A stretch of 64,000 bases of DNA from Clavaria fumosa. Lineage: Eukaryota > Basidiomycota > Agaricomycetes > Agaricales > Clavariaceae. Location of the stretch: the NCBI GenBank assembly GCA_951802425.1, contig OX637799.1, positions 2,666,001-2,730,000 on the forward strand. Reading direction: 5' to 3'. Positions within the stretch are counted from its first letter, which is position 1. The number at the start of each line of letters is the position of its first letter. Under the pieces are notes generated by a model. The model was not told the origin of the DNA. It ran no database searches and was given only the letters and a program-made list of their open reading frames with translations. The translations under genes were made by a program, and so were the position numbers. This document shows, one piece after another, positions 1 to 12,545 of the stretch.

Positions 1-1925
1 CTTGTAAAAAACTTAGCACTCCGTCATAGAAAGACAAAAACATACCCCATTTCCGACGTATCCGCGGTAGGGTAGAGCGTAGCCGCAAAGTTGACGTACA
101 GCAAACGTATCTGGAATCAAACAAAGATCCCCGTTCACCCAATGAACAGCAAGAGGGGGTAGACAACGACGCACAAGCTCTGGGTATGCGAGAATGACCT
201 GTTGTATGCTCTCGCGCGTAAATGTCTCCTCTCGGAAACGACGCTTGATATCGTCGAGCGCCTCTGCGTGTGCCGGGTTCGACTCGTCGAGCACGTTCTT
301 GAGTGAGAGGTACGCCGACCCCAGGCGGTTGCAGAAATGCTGCGCGAAGATCCACCCGCAGTCTGTCCATGAGTTAAACCACCACCAACAGGGAGGATGC
401 CTAGCATGTCAGAGATGCGCACACAACGATGGGAGCGGTGATACTGACAGGCGTACGTTGCCTCCTGCACGGCGTGTGCGCCGGTGGAGGAGCCGGCATT
501 AGGGAGGAAGAACGGATTGTCCGGGAGACAGTAGAGCAGTGAGGCTTCCTTCATCACTTGGAAGATCGAGTGCTCGATCGGGGGCGCGTTGGACGCCGGC
601 AAGGGGTTCAGATAGAGCGAGATGATCGTGATCCCATTCGAGAATTGCTCTAACAGGAGGTGAAGGGTTGGATGAGTCAGGAGGATGCGTATCGGAGAAC
701 CACATACCGACGTATTTGCGTGCCGAATATAGAGAGTAATAGTGGTACAGGTTAGACAGAGCGCTGCGTGATGGAAGAAGGCGCATATATTTAGTCTATG
801 ACACCATGACGAAGTCGAAAAGGCCCCGACCTGAAGAACTGGGTCGTACCGCCCATCTTGTACCCCATGACGACCCGCCTCTCCCTAGAGCCTTCTACTT
901 CGAACACCTCAAGGACAGGGCCGTACCGTTTCTCCACGTTCCACATGACCTCCTGATAGATATCGAGCGTGTTTTGTGTCACTTTCTCAAGGAACACCCG
1001 GTCCGACACCGCGCGTATGTCTGTCCGGCCGTCGGAGCGCTTGGTGCTTGCCGCTGCCGCAGAGTCAGACGCAGACGGATCGGGGAAGTGGCACTTGGTG
1101 ACAAAGTAGCAGCGCAGCTGCTGTGACGCCGTTGCGGAGATCGACCCGTCCGATCTGAACGTTTCAAGGCGATACGCGTTCGTCGGTGTCGAATGGTCTA
1201 GAAACATCGTGTCGATCCTAAGAGACCTGGGTCAATCACATCATCAGAGAAGGGGACGATATTCTACAGACCTGGCTTCGCAGGTCGCGCCGGGGCCGTC
1301 GGAGGCAGTTAAACCCGGGGCGCTGGTATGTATGAACGTGGCGCCGTTGCCGTTCTCGTCGATACGCTCTAGGTCGATGACGAGCGTGCTGGGGTCGCCT
1401 TTGGTGAAAGCGAGCAGCTTGGCGCCGTACAGCGCAAGGATGTGGTCCGTGATAACCTCGGGAGACTCGAGCGTAAAGTAGGTGTCATCAATCCCGAGGT
1501 GCGAGTAAAACCAGTCGACCTCGTTCGCAACGAGCTCATGGGGGACGAATCCCTGGATTCCAAGAGAACAGGGGACTTAGAGGCTTATCGGAGAAGGATA
1601 GAGCGATACAGACCTTGGCCGCAAGATCGGCCTTAACCTTAGCACGCTGCTCATCTTTGCCCTTGAAGACAGGGGTGGTGTACCCGGGAAGGTTCTTGAC
1701 ACGCTGGACGGCAGCGGGGACGGCGGGGTTGTCATTGCTATGGGTAGTGCCATTGACGCGCAGACCCGGCGCGGAGACGGGGGCGGTAGAAGGAGCGGGA
1801 GCAGATGGTGACGGGGCGATAGACGTAGAGGACAGGGCCTGCTCGAGACGGCCAGCCAGCTTCAGATGCGCTGAGTCAGTGCGAGACGCCTCATCGGGCG
1901 ACAAGGAGCTAATCGGAGTGGACAT
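1..1925 (-). CDS. GDH2: NAD-specific glutamate dehydrogenase, N-terminal part (runs off window start)
   Basis: Oxidative deamination of glutamate to 2-oxoglutarate and ammonium with NAD+, by the large (about 1000-residue) fungal enzyme. Reading exons on the minus strand gives, in order, a Ser/Pro/Ala-rich N-terminus, PGYTTPVFKGKDEQRAKV, HLGIDDTYFTLESPEV, ALYGAKLLAFTKGDPS, TSAPGLTASDGPGATCE, AYRLETFRSDGSISATASQQ, and YHYYSLYSARKYV, which match the N-terminal region of fungal NAD-GDH. Several short introns interrupt it. The catalytic Glu/Phe/Leu/Val dehydrogenase domain lies outside the window, so the gene is partial. The start is the Met of MSTPISSLSP at 1925; an in-frame Met nine codons upstream (1952) is an alternative. 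A TATA-like box lies about 210 bp upstream. The identification is firm; exon limits are approximate. Confidence 0.88.
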
Positions 1926-2136
1926 GGGAGTACAGGTAACAGAGACAGACACAAGTAGCGATAAGTTTCTGGGTTGGGGAAATGGGGGTCTTGTTGTGTG
2001 CCGCGACGATCTTCCGGGGGCGGGGGCAAAGGTTGTTTCAGAATTGAGTTGTTTGACTAACGGTTGAGTGTGGACAGAGTAAACAGAGCAACCAAAACTG
2101 GGGGTGGGGGGGAAATGAGGAGGAAAAGGACCAGGA

Positions 2137-2144
2137 TTTATATA
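2137..2144 (-). promoter_or_regulatory. TATA-like box upstream of GDH2
   Basis: The minus strand reads TATATAAA here, about 210 bp upstream of the proposed GDH2 start codon and in the right orientation. It is a motif match only. No transcription start is visible, so its use is inferred. Confidence 0.4.
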
Positions 2145-2149
2145 CCCCG

Positions 2150-3092
2150 ACGGAGGGGTGGCCGCCTTCGCTTCCCTATCTACCCTATTGCGGGGTTGGA
2201 TTGACTTACATACACTACGGCATCAGCATAGTTGTCCGAAACCTGACTCGCGAGGCCGGCTGTAGAACGCACGCGTAATAGCCTTGATCCGACGGTCTTG
2301 GGACTTGAACACACACAGCGTCTGGGGTAAGGGTTTCCTTCACATTACCCGCACACACAGCTGCCTTGCACGGCTCTCCGGTGTATTATTTCAAACGTTC
2401 CCCGGTTACAGTGGCGGTTGCAATGAGCCCAGCAGGCCAGATTCGTCGTATGTGTACACACGAAATGGATACGAGCCATCGCCGTCAGCGACCGTGTGGG
2501 TTCCGCAGCTTATTTTGTCCTTGACGTTAGGCATTTCGCTGGCGTCTTTGCTTATCTTAAAAATCCCTCATTTGATGAATCAGAAATTGTTGCAAGGTCG
2601 GGAAATGATAGATGTCGAAATGCCAATTCAATCATTCATCATGCGGCGTGTTGGGCCCTTCCTTGGCTCTCTGCATGGAATTGCATGAGATACAACGTGG
2701 ACCACCTCGGCCTCGACGTTATGCGGCGTTCCATCAATCCTACTTCGCATGAAGACGTACAGCCAGGTACATCCCCAAAAATTAGGTCGTTTCAGACCCC
2801 TCAGCTGACCCAGGTCGACCTGACTACTGTAGTTTTTACAGTAATACCCTTCTACAAGAAACACCGGTGATCAGCTGTCTTCACCATTGACGATGGTTCC
2901 GAGCGCGCGAGCCGGATCACGAGCCAGAAAACCAAGATCCGCTTGCTGTAAGCCATTCCTTATTTACGTGGACACCCCGGACCATGTTACTAGCGCGAAA
3001 CACGCAGGATTTCAGGACTCTCCACGTTCATGACGACCAAGAAATTTCTTGTGAGACTAGTAAAACATTCAAACGGACTCATCTTTTTCCTT
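2150..3092. other. Intergenic region without a recognisable gene
   Basis: About 0.9 kb between the GDH2 promoter and the 3' end of the short-chain dehydrogenase. Open frames of 80-134 codons occur on both strands (for example 2284-2688 plus), but none resembles a known family and they overlap each other. I see no RNA gene or repeat. Confidence 0.5.
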
Positions 3093-5147
3093 TCACTGCG
3101 GCGCAGGGCCAGCCCCAACTCCCCCAACTCCAGCGCCTGCACCAACCGGACCTGCACCACTAACAACGACACTGACGCCAACACCAACGCCAGCATTGCC
3201 CGCACTCGCACCTCCAGCGTCCACAGACGCCAGCCCATCTCGCAAGTACTCCTCGAACGTCGTCCGATAATTCGGATGCCACCGACTGAGCGCCGGGCGC
3301 CCCTCCACGATGTCCCTTGCGGCCCAAAAGATCCTCAGCTCGTCCATCTCTCGACGCGTCTCACCGTCCGGGCACAGCACGTAGAAGTCCCCGCGGCGTA
3401 CCCCATCTAGCATGTACAGCACTGTCTCTTCCGCCGTCCACGCACCCGCCGGCTTCTGCGCGACGTTCTCCTCTCCGAGTGCGGACTCCCCTTCCTCCGC
3501 CCCCGTGAGCGCCGTGTACGTCCATCCTGGGCTGTTTTCGTTTTATTTAAAAATAGATCGCGTATGGGTTAGCAACGTCGTTTTGTTCTCTTTTGTGGCG
3601 TTGAAAAGGAGATGGAATGGGCATTTGACATACATGAAAAGATGTGCTGTGACGTGCGGCGTCGGTCGCTCGCGCAATTCGTACGCCAAGCTCTCGGTGA
3701 GGCTCTTCACCGCCGCTTTAGAGGCATTGTATGCTGGATTGCCACTGCAGACGCGATCAAGCATCAGGACGAAAAAGGATAACCCCTGTACGTCATCAAC
3801 GAAAGATAACGCCTACGGAGGATTTGTGATGCCCTGCTTCGAGCCCGTATTGACGATCATCGCCTGGTTCTCTTGATGAATCATATACTGTTGTTCGTTT
3901 GCATTTTTTTGATCGAGTAACATGGAACGCGTGGACAGAACAAAAGTGAAAGATAGCCAAAAGAAGAAAAGACGAAGACGGCCCGTGAGCGACATGATCC
4001 ACATGTACGAGGAGACGTGTGAATGATCTCTCACAGGCACGAAGGTTTGTTGCACGTTGATTATCCTAAGGAAGAAAGAATGCACCAAGTTTGATCAACG
4101 TTCTGCGGGTGAGAGAACTGTGACGAAGAAGGGATGTGGGGTGCAGGTTTTGCAACCCCCAAAAAGAAAAAGAGACAAAGACCGAGCAAAAGAAAGATGG
4201 TCAGCTCACCCGAAGACGTTCACTTCAAACACATTCTTCCAATTCTCAATGCCATCCCACGAGGTTCCCTTGTGTGCCACGCCCGCGTTGTTCATGAGCA
4301 CCGCCACCTAGGTCAGAAGAGAGGCACGCGGGTCGATTGGCGCCATGTGCAATAACGATTAGCGTTTTTCTTTTCCCCATAGTGAAAGGGATTATTGAAG
4401 GGTGGGAAATAGGAAGGGGGTGAGAAGCACGGCACGCCGCTGCCACCACCTCAAAAGGGGGTGAGATATGGGAGTCGCATATGGAAACGCCACAATTGAG
4501 ACACGGCCACGCTGGCTCGTCCGACAAGGCAAGCGCAGGTGGGGATGGCGAAAGCGAATAGGGAAGACGAAATGAAAAAAAGGATAAGGAAAAGAGGGGG
4601 ACAACCGCAAAAGCGATCGGCCAGCCCCGCATCTCTCTCCTTTCGCTCTTACCTCTCCCCAAGCCTCGTACACACGATCGCGAAGGCGCACGACCTGGTC
4701 CAGTTGCACCACGTCCGTCGGCACGACGAGTACGTTCGCGTCCCCGACCACGCTCGCGAGCTCCTTCCCGAGCTTCTCCACTTTATCTTTGGCGCTGTCC
4801 GCCAGCGCGACTTTCAGGCCCAACCTGTCACAGGTTTTATAGTAAATTAATTTATTTGTTTCACGTCGGTCAGAAAAGATATGAAGACTATCAACCAGAA
4901 CGTGGAGGAGAAGATGGGGGAGAAAAGGACACTGGGAACGCCGGGAGACGCTAGGAAGTCTCTGGGCTCACCTGGCGAACTCGCGTGCAGCAGCGCGCCC
5001 AATCCCGCTGCCCGCGCCGGTGATGACCGCGACGCGGCCTGCGTGCAAGACGGGGTGGCGGTCGGCGGGCGACGCCGATGGCTCCCTCAGGTAGGGGGAC
5101 CCGCGAGACGTGCGTCCGTTGCGGCTGTTGGCATGATCCGCGAACAT
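3093..5147 (-). CDS. Short-chain dehydrogenase/reductase (classical SDR)
   Basis: NAD(P)-dependent oxidoreductase of the Rossmann-fold SDR family; the substrate is not predictable. Exons on the minus strand give the cofactor-binding glycine motif TGAGSGIG about 37 residues in (GRVAVITGAGSGIGRAA), then a beta-strand region with LKVALADSAKDKVEKLGKEL, the NNAG motif in VAVLMNNAGVAHKGTSWDG, FEVNVFG/INVQQTF, VNTGSKQGITNPP and the catalytic Tyr/Lys motif YNASKAAVKSLTESLAYEL. The C-terminal exon has YRTTFEEYLRDGLASVDAGG and ends in a low-complexity Gly/Ala/Val tail. At least five introns are inferred. The start is the Met followed by FADHANSRNGRTSRG, about 30 codons before the glycine motif; the stop is TGA at 3093-3095. 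The family call is firm, the substrate unknown. Confidence 0.85.
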
Positions 5148-7061
5148 GGTGCTGCTCTCTTAGCGCTGTGTGGAGAATTTGACGGAGTGAATAGGTCTCT
5201 TGGCAGTGAAAGTCGAGGTTGGTCGAGTTCCTTTGGCCTGGTTCGAGTAATCATTTATAGCTGCGAGGAGATAAGGCTATCGGATAAATGCAGTCAAGAT
5301 CTCTTTGTCTACTCCACCCCACCGCCTTGGGGCGATAGCAACAGTCAAAACATCAAACGTGGGTCCGAGTCGTCAGGGAAGACGTTTTGCCAAGGGCCAG
5401 TAGAAGTCGGCGCCGTTATCGCGTGTGGCGGCATCACTTGTTCTGCTTTTCCGGAGCTTACCAGCGAATCAATCAATCAAATACCGTCGGTTTCGAGTTT
5501 GCTTACAGTAAATGGCGACACTTGGGCGGTCTATTGCCGACTCCTTTTACAGTACACTTTCCGCTTATCAATTGGATATTAGATGTCCCTCAGACCCGTG
5601 GTCCGGGGTAGAACAGCAGCATGCATCAGTCAGGTAATAGGCAGGCTTAAAAGTTTAAGCCTGCCTCCCTTCTTCCTGATGCCAGGCCTTGTGAGGACAC
5701 GTTTGATACACACGGGCCAGAATCAGACTAAGGACCCATTGGTGCTTCTTCGGCGTGATTACGGAGTGCTTGTAAGTTCCTGTCAACTTCAACTTGAAGT
5801 GCAACAAAATACCTTTGAAGGCTCTTTCAGTTGGAGGAGTAAGCATTGGCTATGCAGCCTAGTCATATGATACTATGGTAGGGTCAATGAAGTGTTTAAA
5901 TATCCTTAACTGTCATGGCCCATCCAAACTTCCTTCCTCTCAATGTCTGAATTCTAGACATCTTTGCAACCTTAGAATCACTCCCCTGTTTACCAGAACT
6001 CTGCCTGACACCTTTTGTAACCTCTCCCAATCAACTACACCTTTCTATATACTTGTGAGTAGTGTTGCTGTTAACTTAAGCCAATTTCTTTTGTTGGAAT
6101 TTGCATGGAGCATTGTGACTTCAAATCAACAGATAATCCCACAGAATAAGCAGCTTTAGACTCTCACAGAAGGAGTGAATGTTCAGATATATCAAAATCT
6201 TTCCTCCCATTGTGCATTGCTCACTCAGATTAGCCAAGCAGCCCAAGCTGAGCTGGAAAAAGCCAAGCTGCAGCAACACTACTTGTATTCATCCACCCAC
6301 TTGACTATGCAAATGCCTGACTACCCCCAATTGTTATACTGTACACACCCATACCTTCAGGCAATTCCTTGATCACTCTCAAGTAGTTGCACATGTGATC
6401 CACATGACAAGTCCAAATCACATGACCCCAAGCTCATGATACTTGTACTGCCATGAACACTTGGCACATCCTCTAGATCTTGATCCTATACATTCTTACA
6501 TATATTATTTATGTTATTGTTAGTAAGCTTTCATTTTATCACATGTAACACTATCTGTAAGGTCTTGAGTACCAAGACCCTTATCCTCATGACATTACCT
6601 TTGAGCTGTATTGACCAAACTACTTCTTACAACCTTAGTAAGTTTTATCCTGGGTTGCCAAATGATCCTCCAAACCCCACTTACTGATAGTTTCATTTCC
6701 TAAACATCCTGACACTTACCTAAGTAGTACCATACTTTCAATTAAGCATACAGTACATGTAGATGGCCCACATGTAGTTCACAGTATGGTAGACTTGACA
6801 TTGATGCACTATGGTTTAGGCATGTGGCTAAGAATGCCCTTGCTTTGAACCTACATGATTGATGGGTCTTGTTTCATAACAATACTCTGTGTTAGCATTA
6901 CATACTACTGAGTATCTAATTACTGTAAACACATAATAAAACATTGCTCATGCTAAAATAAGCAAAGCTACATCAGTAGTAGGTCAAATTAGTCTGTCAA
7001 GCCGGTTATAACTTACAAAACATATTAACAATACTAGCCACGCAATAGGATACAAGAGGAA
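5148..7061. other. Gene-free region; AT-rich island from about 5.7 to 7.0 kb
   Basis: From about 5680 to 7010 the base composition shifts to clearly AT-rich, unlike the near-balanced flanks, and no frame longer than about 95 codons is convincing. The shift begins next to a perfect hairpin (5640-5665). One minus-strand frame of 63 codons (5655-5846) is unidentified. The stretch is probably a decayed repeat or transposon remnant, but I could not assign a family. Confidence 0.5.
5640..5665. repeat. Perfect 12-bp inverted repeat (hairpin), Helitron-like context
   Basis: GGCAGGCTTAAA at 5640-5651 is followed after 2 nt by its exact reverse complement at 5654-5665. Ten nt downstream on the plus strand lies CTGA (5676-5679) followed by T. 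A Helitron 3' end is a short hairpin about 10-12 nt before CTRR, inserted before a T, so the arrangement fits. No Rep/helicase ORF and no matching 5' TC end were found, so a Helitron origin is only a possibility. Confidence 0.55.
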
Positions 7062-10000
7062 TCAAATTGAGAGCCATCGGTGATAGAGGGCCTCTGCAAG
7101 TGGAGTAGCACCAGTTGTCACAAAAATTAAAGATAAGTTATAGGCCGCTTCCTTGGCCAACCCAGGATGCTGTGAGATTTGAAAAGTCAGACCAGAAGCA
7201 CCGATCAAGCAAAGTATCGAAGCGAACATCAGCTGAATTAGCCTCTGACATTTCGAGAACACGCTCATAGTGCTTCACAGCGAGAGCATAGAGACCTGGA
7301 TCCCCTATGAGCACCACCCACAGATACAAAACGGAGCCACACACCAAGTTGCTGAAAAGCACGACCGAAATTGTAGTCAACTTCACCTAACCCTTCTGCA
7401 TCTGATCCGCGAATCTGTCTGTAACGTGACAGGAATGCCATAGCCTTGGATTGAATTGACATTAAGTCCATTGTAACGGTCACTCTCATGCGTACCTGGG
7501 CAATGAAATGGTGCCTATTGTCCGACTGACGCTGAGATGCTCTTCCAATGTTCGCTATAGCCAAACTGAGGCAAATTACTGGATCATTGGGGCAGTAGTC
7601 ATATGCATGCAAGAGATAGACTATGAGGAGCAGAGATTTCAAACACGGCACCATATACAACAAACAATGGACTCACAGATAGCACTCTGGTAACTCTTCG
7701 CCGCAATGCAGACTTGCCCGTGTAGAGCGACAGGAACAGGATTGTACTTCGTAGGCATCTTCTGTCGTGTATATTGCAGCTCTTCTTGTGTTTGCACGCT
7801 TGCACCTTCCATCGGCTCCTCTATTGCATCGTCTCCGCCAACGTCATCGTATATCGTCTCTCCATCGCCGCCCTTCCCATTTGTCGATGTAGGGACCCAT
7901 CGCTTCGTCAGCTGGTTCCATTTAAAGCTATCTGGATTCTTCATGATGGCGTCTCCTAACCTGATTTCTCGGAAAATGTGCTTCTGGAGTGTTGATGTAA
8001 TGAAGGAGTCAGTCGGCCGCACACCGGACGCAAGTGAGACCAGAAGAATTCGGAGAGGCTCATTATTAAATTGATGGACACCAATTAACTTCCTGACTTG
8101 TTCGACAATAACCTGATATCGGTTAATTGAGATCGCGCATGCTAGGCAGGACAGTCAGTTAATATCATGGCAGTCGGAACATGCTAACTTAGCAGACTGA
8201 GTCGTATTTTATCCTGGGATTCTCTCGATTGATATGCATTGGATAAAAGCAGATGGCGCAAGATCTCATCTGCCAAGTCATATTGATTGTTCTGGGTCAA
8301 GACAAATGCATACTGCGCAAAATAAATTAGTGTTTAATGCATGTCTATGAAAAGTCCTCCAGTCGCTCACTTGAATAAACACTCTCAGCCAGTCACTGAA
8401 GGAGACCCCACGAAAAACGTCAACTTTCGAGATCCTCGCCGTCGGTCCCCTTGCCTGTCGCACAATGGTGTCATGCTCTGGGTATCATGCAGTTAGCCCT
8501 AGACGGTTAAGAGGAAACTGGAGAAAGCACCGAGGTTAAGTTGGAGCCTGGAGGCCATGCGGTCTTCGTCCTCCTCAATTTGGTTTTTTTCCTGTCTAAG
8601 CCGCCTTTTCCTCGGGAACATGCCGCGAAACGGAGTGTTCTAGCAGCGGGTTTAAATTTTGAGGTACACGGTTTCATAGAAGAATACTGACCCGGCTTGT
8701 CAAGAATAGATTCCTAGTCTCCCGAAAGGTCTCTACCAGCTTCTCGGCCTCAAATAACCATTCCCGTTCCATCTCCACATTACCATCCGGCGTTCCCGCA
8801 GTATTGGCAAAGGTTTGACTCCAAAGATCCTTGACACGTTTGTACCCTTTCAGGACCTCCTTCTCCTTGCTTTCTTCTAGTTCCCTCAACTGTGCTAGTG
8901 ACAGTCTGTTATGAAATTTCAATGAAGCCTTCGTTTTCTTTGATTTATCAGTGCCTCGGCCTCTCTCTTCAAATAGCGAGCCGGATTGATCTGCATCAAT
9001 TCCCTCACGAAAAGCATGTCGTTTTTTGCGGGAGTCAATGACTATAACATGATTGTTTCCAGCGATTGGTACAGCAAATTAGAAAAGCGACTTGCCTTCG
9101 TATACGAGTTCCAGTGCCTTCCTAGGCTCGTTCAAAATTTCGTAGATCTCCGCCAGCTGCATTTTGGCATCGTTATTATGTGGATCTGACAATTTGACTG
9201 TAAAGGATGGTAATATTAGCCACTTAAATTTCCATGAGAAGGGGGAACATACCATGCTCATATACTTCCGCCGCCTCCCGTAGTTGACCAAGCGCGCGAT
9301 AGCACGCGGCAGTTCGCATAAGAATGTACAGACTACTGGTCTTGAGGGAAATATTGAGTGGAAAGTGATCTCGAAACTAAGTTCGAAACGTACTCCAGCA
9401 TCAGCGCCCAAGATTTCATACACCGGATTGGCATCAGCATAAAGATCTTGATCGAAGTATGCATCGGCAATCTCTACGAAAAGCGGCGCAAATTCGGTGG
9501 CGTCGTAAGCAAGAACGATATTCGCGTGCATCTGAAGATGACGAATGCTACCACAAGGCACGAGATGCAAGTCAATTACTAACCTTTCCCTCCTGGATAT
9601 CTCCCATCTTTATCCTCGCGACGGCAAGCCTTTGTCTCGCGTTGACATCCAATTCAAAATTCCCCGGCCGCTCTCTCCCGTTTCGAGCATTGCCCGGCAG
9701 GTCGTATTCACGGTCGTCCTCATAAGTGTCCCAGACCTTTTGAGTACCGCGCCCCTGTAGCCATCGGCATCCCCTTCGGATCACAGTGATAGCGCGGTCA
9801 TGTGCCGCAAGTGTAGGGCTGTTATACAGGTCAGTTAATACAAGGAGGTCAAGCAACCCGAAACATTGGAGTTGCGAGTTGACCACGCCAGTGGAAAGTG
9901 GTTGACTGGACGAAGAGTTCCCTGGAGGGCCGGAAGGGTAAAGGGACTGGTAATGGTCGAATGCCCCTTGAAAGAGGGAAGCGCAAAGTGCGAAATCAGA

Positions 10001-11008
10001 TAGATCAACAAGAATTGGCCGTAGTTCTGACATGACTGTTAAGTCATGAGGATAGCGTTTCAGAATGGACAGAAGAGCATTCCGAGCCTAACGGGCACGA
10101 TAAACGAGTGCATAGCCAGAGTTGAAATACCTACTATTCGGAGCTCACCAGTCTCTTTTGCTAGAGACGCGCGGTCCCATTGCGAATCGATATTAGTGGG
10201 ATCCAAACTACACAGTTTTCCAATACAGTACAGCGCCTGCTGCAAGTAGCCCAAGGACCTTTTGCCTTCAATCAGCGGGAAAGAGAAAGAAGAACGGATG
10301 CTGGGAAGGACGCAAAATTCACCTCGAATATCTAGCGAGGCAATCCCATTCCTCCGCGTCGTGCCTCAAATGGGCGGCCATGATACGAAGCTGAAGCGCC
10401 TTTTCTGGCTCGTTCCTGTCATCGTAGCATTTCGCGAGGACGGACCAGGCAGAAGATGCTCGTGGTTCAATCCGTATGACCTCTTGCATGATGCGCATGG
10501 CTTCCGTTATGTCGCAATCTACGTATGCCTGGTTCCCTTCGCCAATCAACGCTCTTACTTGGGAAGATAAGACTGGATTGCGAGCACGACCGATCTGCGA
10601 ACGCGTGACGAATGGCTTTTGCAGTGAATATCATCATACCTTCTTTCGTGCGGGTCGACCGACACCGGATGCGGCTTTCAACGCCTCACGGAATTCCGCA
10701 TCACTCTCCTGCACACGAAAATCCCAATCCCTGCTAAGTACTGAGCTACCAGTAGCATTACGAATGTTTTTGACCAAGCGACTAATGGTACATTAGCGGG
10801 ATAAGCCCAAGAAACAACGGCGGACACACTCAAAGTCCCCTTCTATCTCCAACTCAGCAGTCGGGATGGCGTCTTCAGCACTCTCCGAGTCGGTGTCTTC
10901 GCTATCTTCATCTGTGGATCGTTGTACTTGGACGCCTACGTTGGGCGAACGCATCAACTTACCTTCATAGTCAAAATCAACGTGCAAGGTTGAGTTCAAT
11001 GACGACAT
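7062..11008 (-). CDS. TFC4: Transcription factor TFIIIC TPR subunit (Tfc4/Sfc4, GTF3C3-like)
   Basis: A subunit of RNA polymerase III factor TFIIIC, which binds tRNA-gene promoters and recruits TFIIIB. Exons on the minus strand give an acidic N-terminus (TDEDSEDTDSESAEDAIPT), then TPR-type helices: VRALIGEGNQAYVDCDITEA, SSAWSVLAKCYDDRNEPEKA, LQQALYCIGKLCSLDPTN, FVEIADAYFDQDLYADA, AACYRALGQLREAAEVYEHV, and AKMQLAEIYEILNEPRKAL. A charged linker (LAQLRELEESKEKEVLKGYK) follows. The C-terminal TPR part contains DYNFGRAFQQLG and ends KEAAYNLSLIFVTTGATPL, as in the tau131 family. About 15 exons are inferred. The start is Met of MSSLNSTLHVDFDYEG; an upstream in-frame Met at 11053 is possible. The stop at 7062 lies beside the AT-rich island. 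Confidence 0.85.
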
Positions 11009-11240
11009 GTTGATGAAATGGAATTGAAGTCGTCGCGAGAAGGAGGCGACCACGTGATGCTAAATTGTTTGACACGCAAGGTGTAATGCGTCACTGCTAA
11101 ACATGGTGACTACACATGGAGAAGAAGATCTTAAGAGTGTCGAGCTCGTCCGGGAGATGGAGGCTGTGTCGGAGCTGCCTCGCTGCTGGACCCAGCTCGC
11201 CTCGCGAGATTGGGTCTGCTCTGTTGAGCTCTGACTTCAC

Positions 11241-11334
11241 ATCATCAGTGAAATGGGGAGGTGTTAAAAGTAGGTATAAACTGGTTTAAACTGGTTTATA
11301 CCCACTTTTAACACCTCCCCATTTCACTGATGAT
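11241..11334. repeat. 40-bp inverted repeat hairpin inserted in RNase H
   Basis: The arms at 11241-11280 and 11295-11334 are reverse complements over 40 bp with one mismatch, separated by a 14-nt loop (CTGGTTTAAACTGG). The RNase H coding sequence continues on both sides, so the hairpin was added within a previously continuous ORF. It is either a small foldback/MITE-like insertion or a replication-generated inverted duplication. I see no clear target-site duplication. Confidence 0.85.
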
Positions 11335-12545
11335 ACACAAGTACGTAGCGGACGTTGGTAGCTAAGCTGATAGCCTCAACCCTCCTAATCGCATGGTTGA
11401 TCTGAAAGTTCCTACCCATGTCTTTGATACCCGCGGCTTCGAGCGTGCGGGCTGCGAGTTCGACAGCAATGCCCTCGGCCCATCCTATCTCCCGACCCTT
11501 CGTTTTCCATCCGGGGGCGAGCCTCCAGGCATCCCACTCGTTGCCAAAGCAGATTCCAATTCCCCAACTTGTTGAGGCATCGACCCAGATGTCCAAATCT
11601 CTCACTTCGCCTCGGGGAGAGAGTGGGCGAGGTGGTCTTTGGCACGAGAGCAGGGTGGACCACCAGGCCATATCGTTTTTGACGGACGGCGGTGCGTATC
11701 TGGGACGGTACTTGCTTTCAAAGGAGCTGAGCAGCCTCGACAGTCCAGGGAGATAAGCCCGCCCCTGGGGAAAGATGAAGCAGATGTGGGAAAGTGTCCC
11801 ATTCACACTCGCGACAAGCTTCTTGTCCGTGCGCTGTCCTCTATCCATGAGCATGACAAGTTCGCTCACTTTCCGTGCATACTTGATGCGTTTGGCCTCC
11901 TGTAGGGCAACTGTGCGTGCAGAAAGTTTCCACACGAAGCCGAGGTAGTTCACCTCATCCCCGAAGTCCTCAAACTTTGATGGGTGCCATGGCACACCCA
12001 GCAGGACAGTGTAACGGCGGATATCGTCTAAGTCATATGCATACTGATGAGGTGGGTTAGCAGACTTACTAACCACTTCTCCCTTGGCTACCAGCATTGG
12101 GAAGCGAAAGAAAACGAAGTCGTCAACCCATTTTAGAGCGGGCCCGACACCCAAGCTGGCCCAGTTGACGGTGGTGGGGGTCCCTTGGGTTTCTACAGAG
12201 TCCGCTGACCCCAAAGGTGCGAAGGAGCATTCCCCATCGCTCCAGCTCAGCGGTCTGATAGTACCCGTGGCATCCGTGCCAGAGGCCGCAAGCCGGCGCT
12301 CTTCTGCGAGTAACCAAGCCCGCTCCCTTTGCGAGGCATTGATGATATCTAGCATAGCATCGGTTGCCTCCCAAGAAGATAGTGGGCAGACGCAACACCG
12401 AATGGGACTGCGTGATCCATGAAGAACGATTGACCGACTCTACACACCGTGAAACGCTTGTGTTCAGGTAGACAAGGTATGGTACGGTAGGCTGCCGCAA
12501 TGTTGAGCACTGCAGCCTGGGCACCCTTTGGTGCAACAGATACCT

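Noticed and set aside
4881..5582. 233-codon plus ORF over the 5' end of the SDR gene
   Set aside because: It is antisense to the SDR first exon, which carries the clear TGAGSGIG cofactor motif on the minus strand; the rest has no recognisable content.
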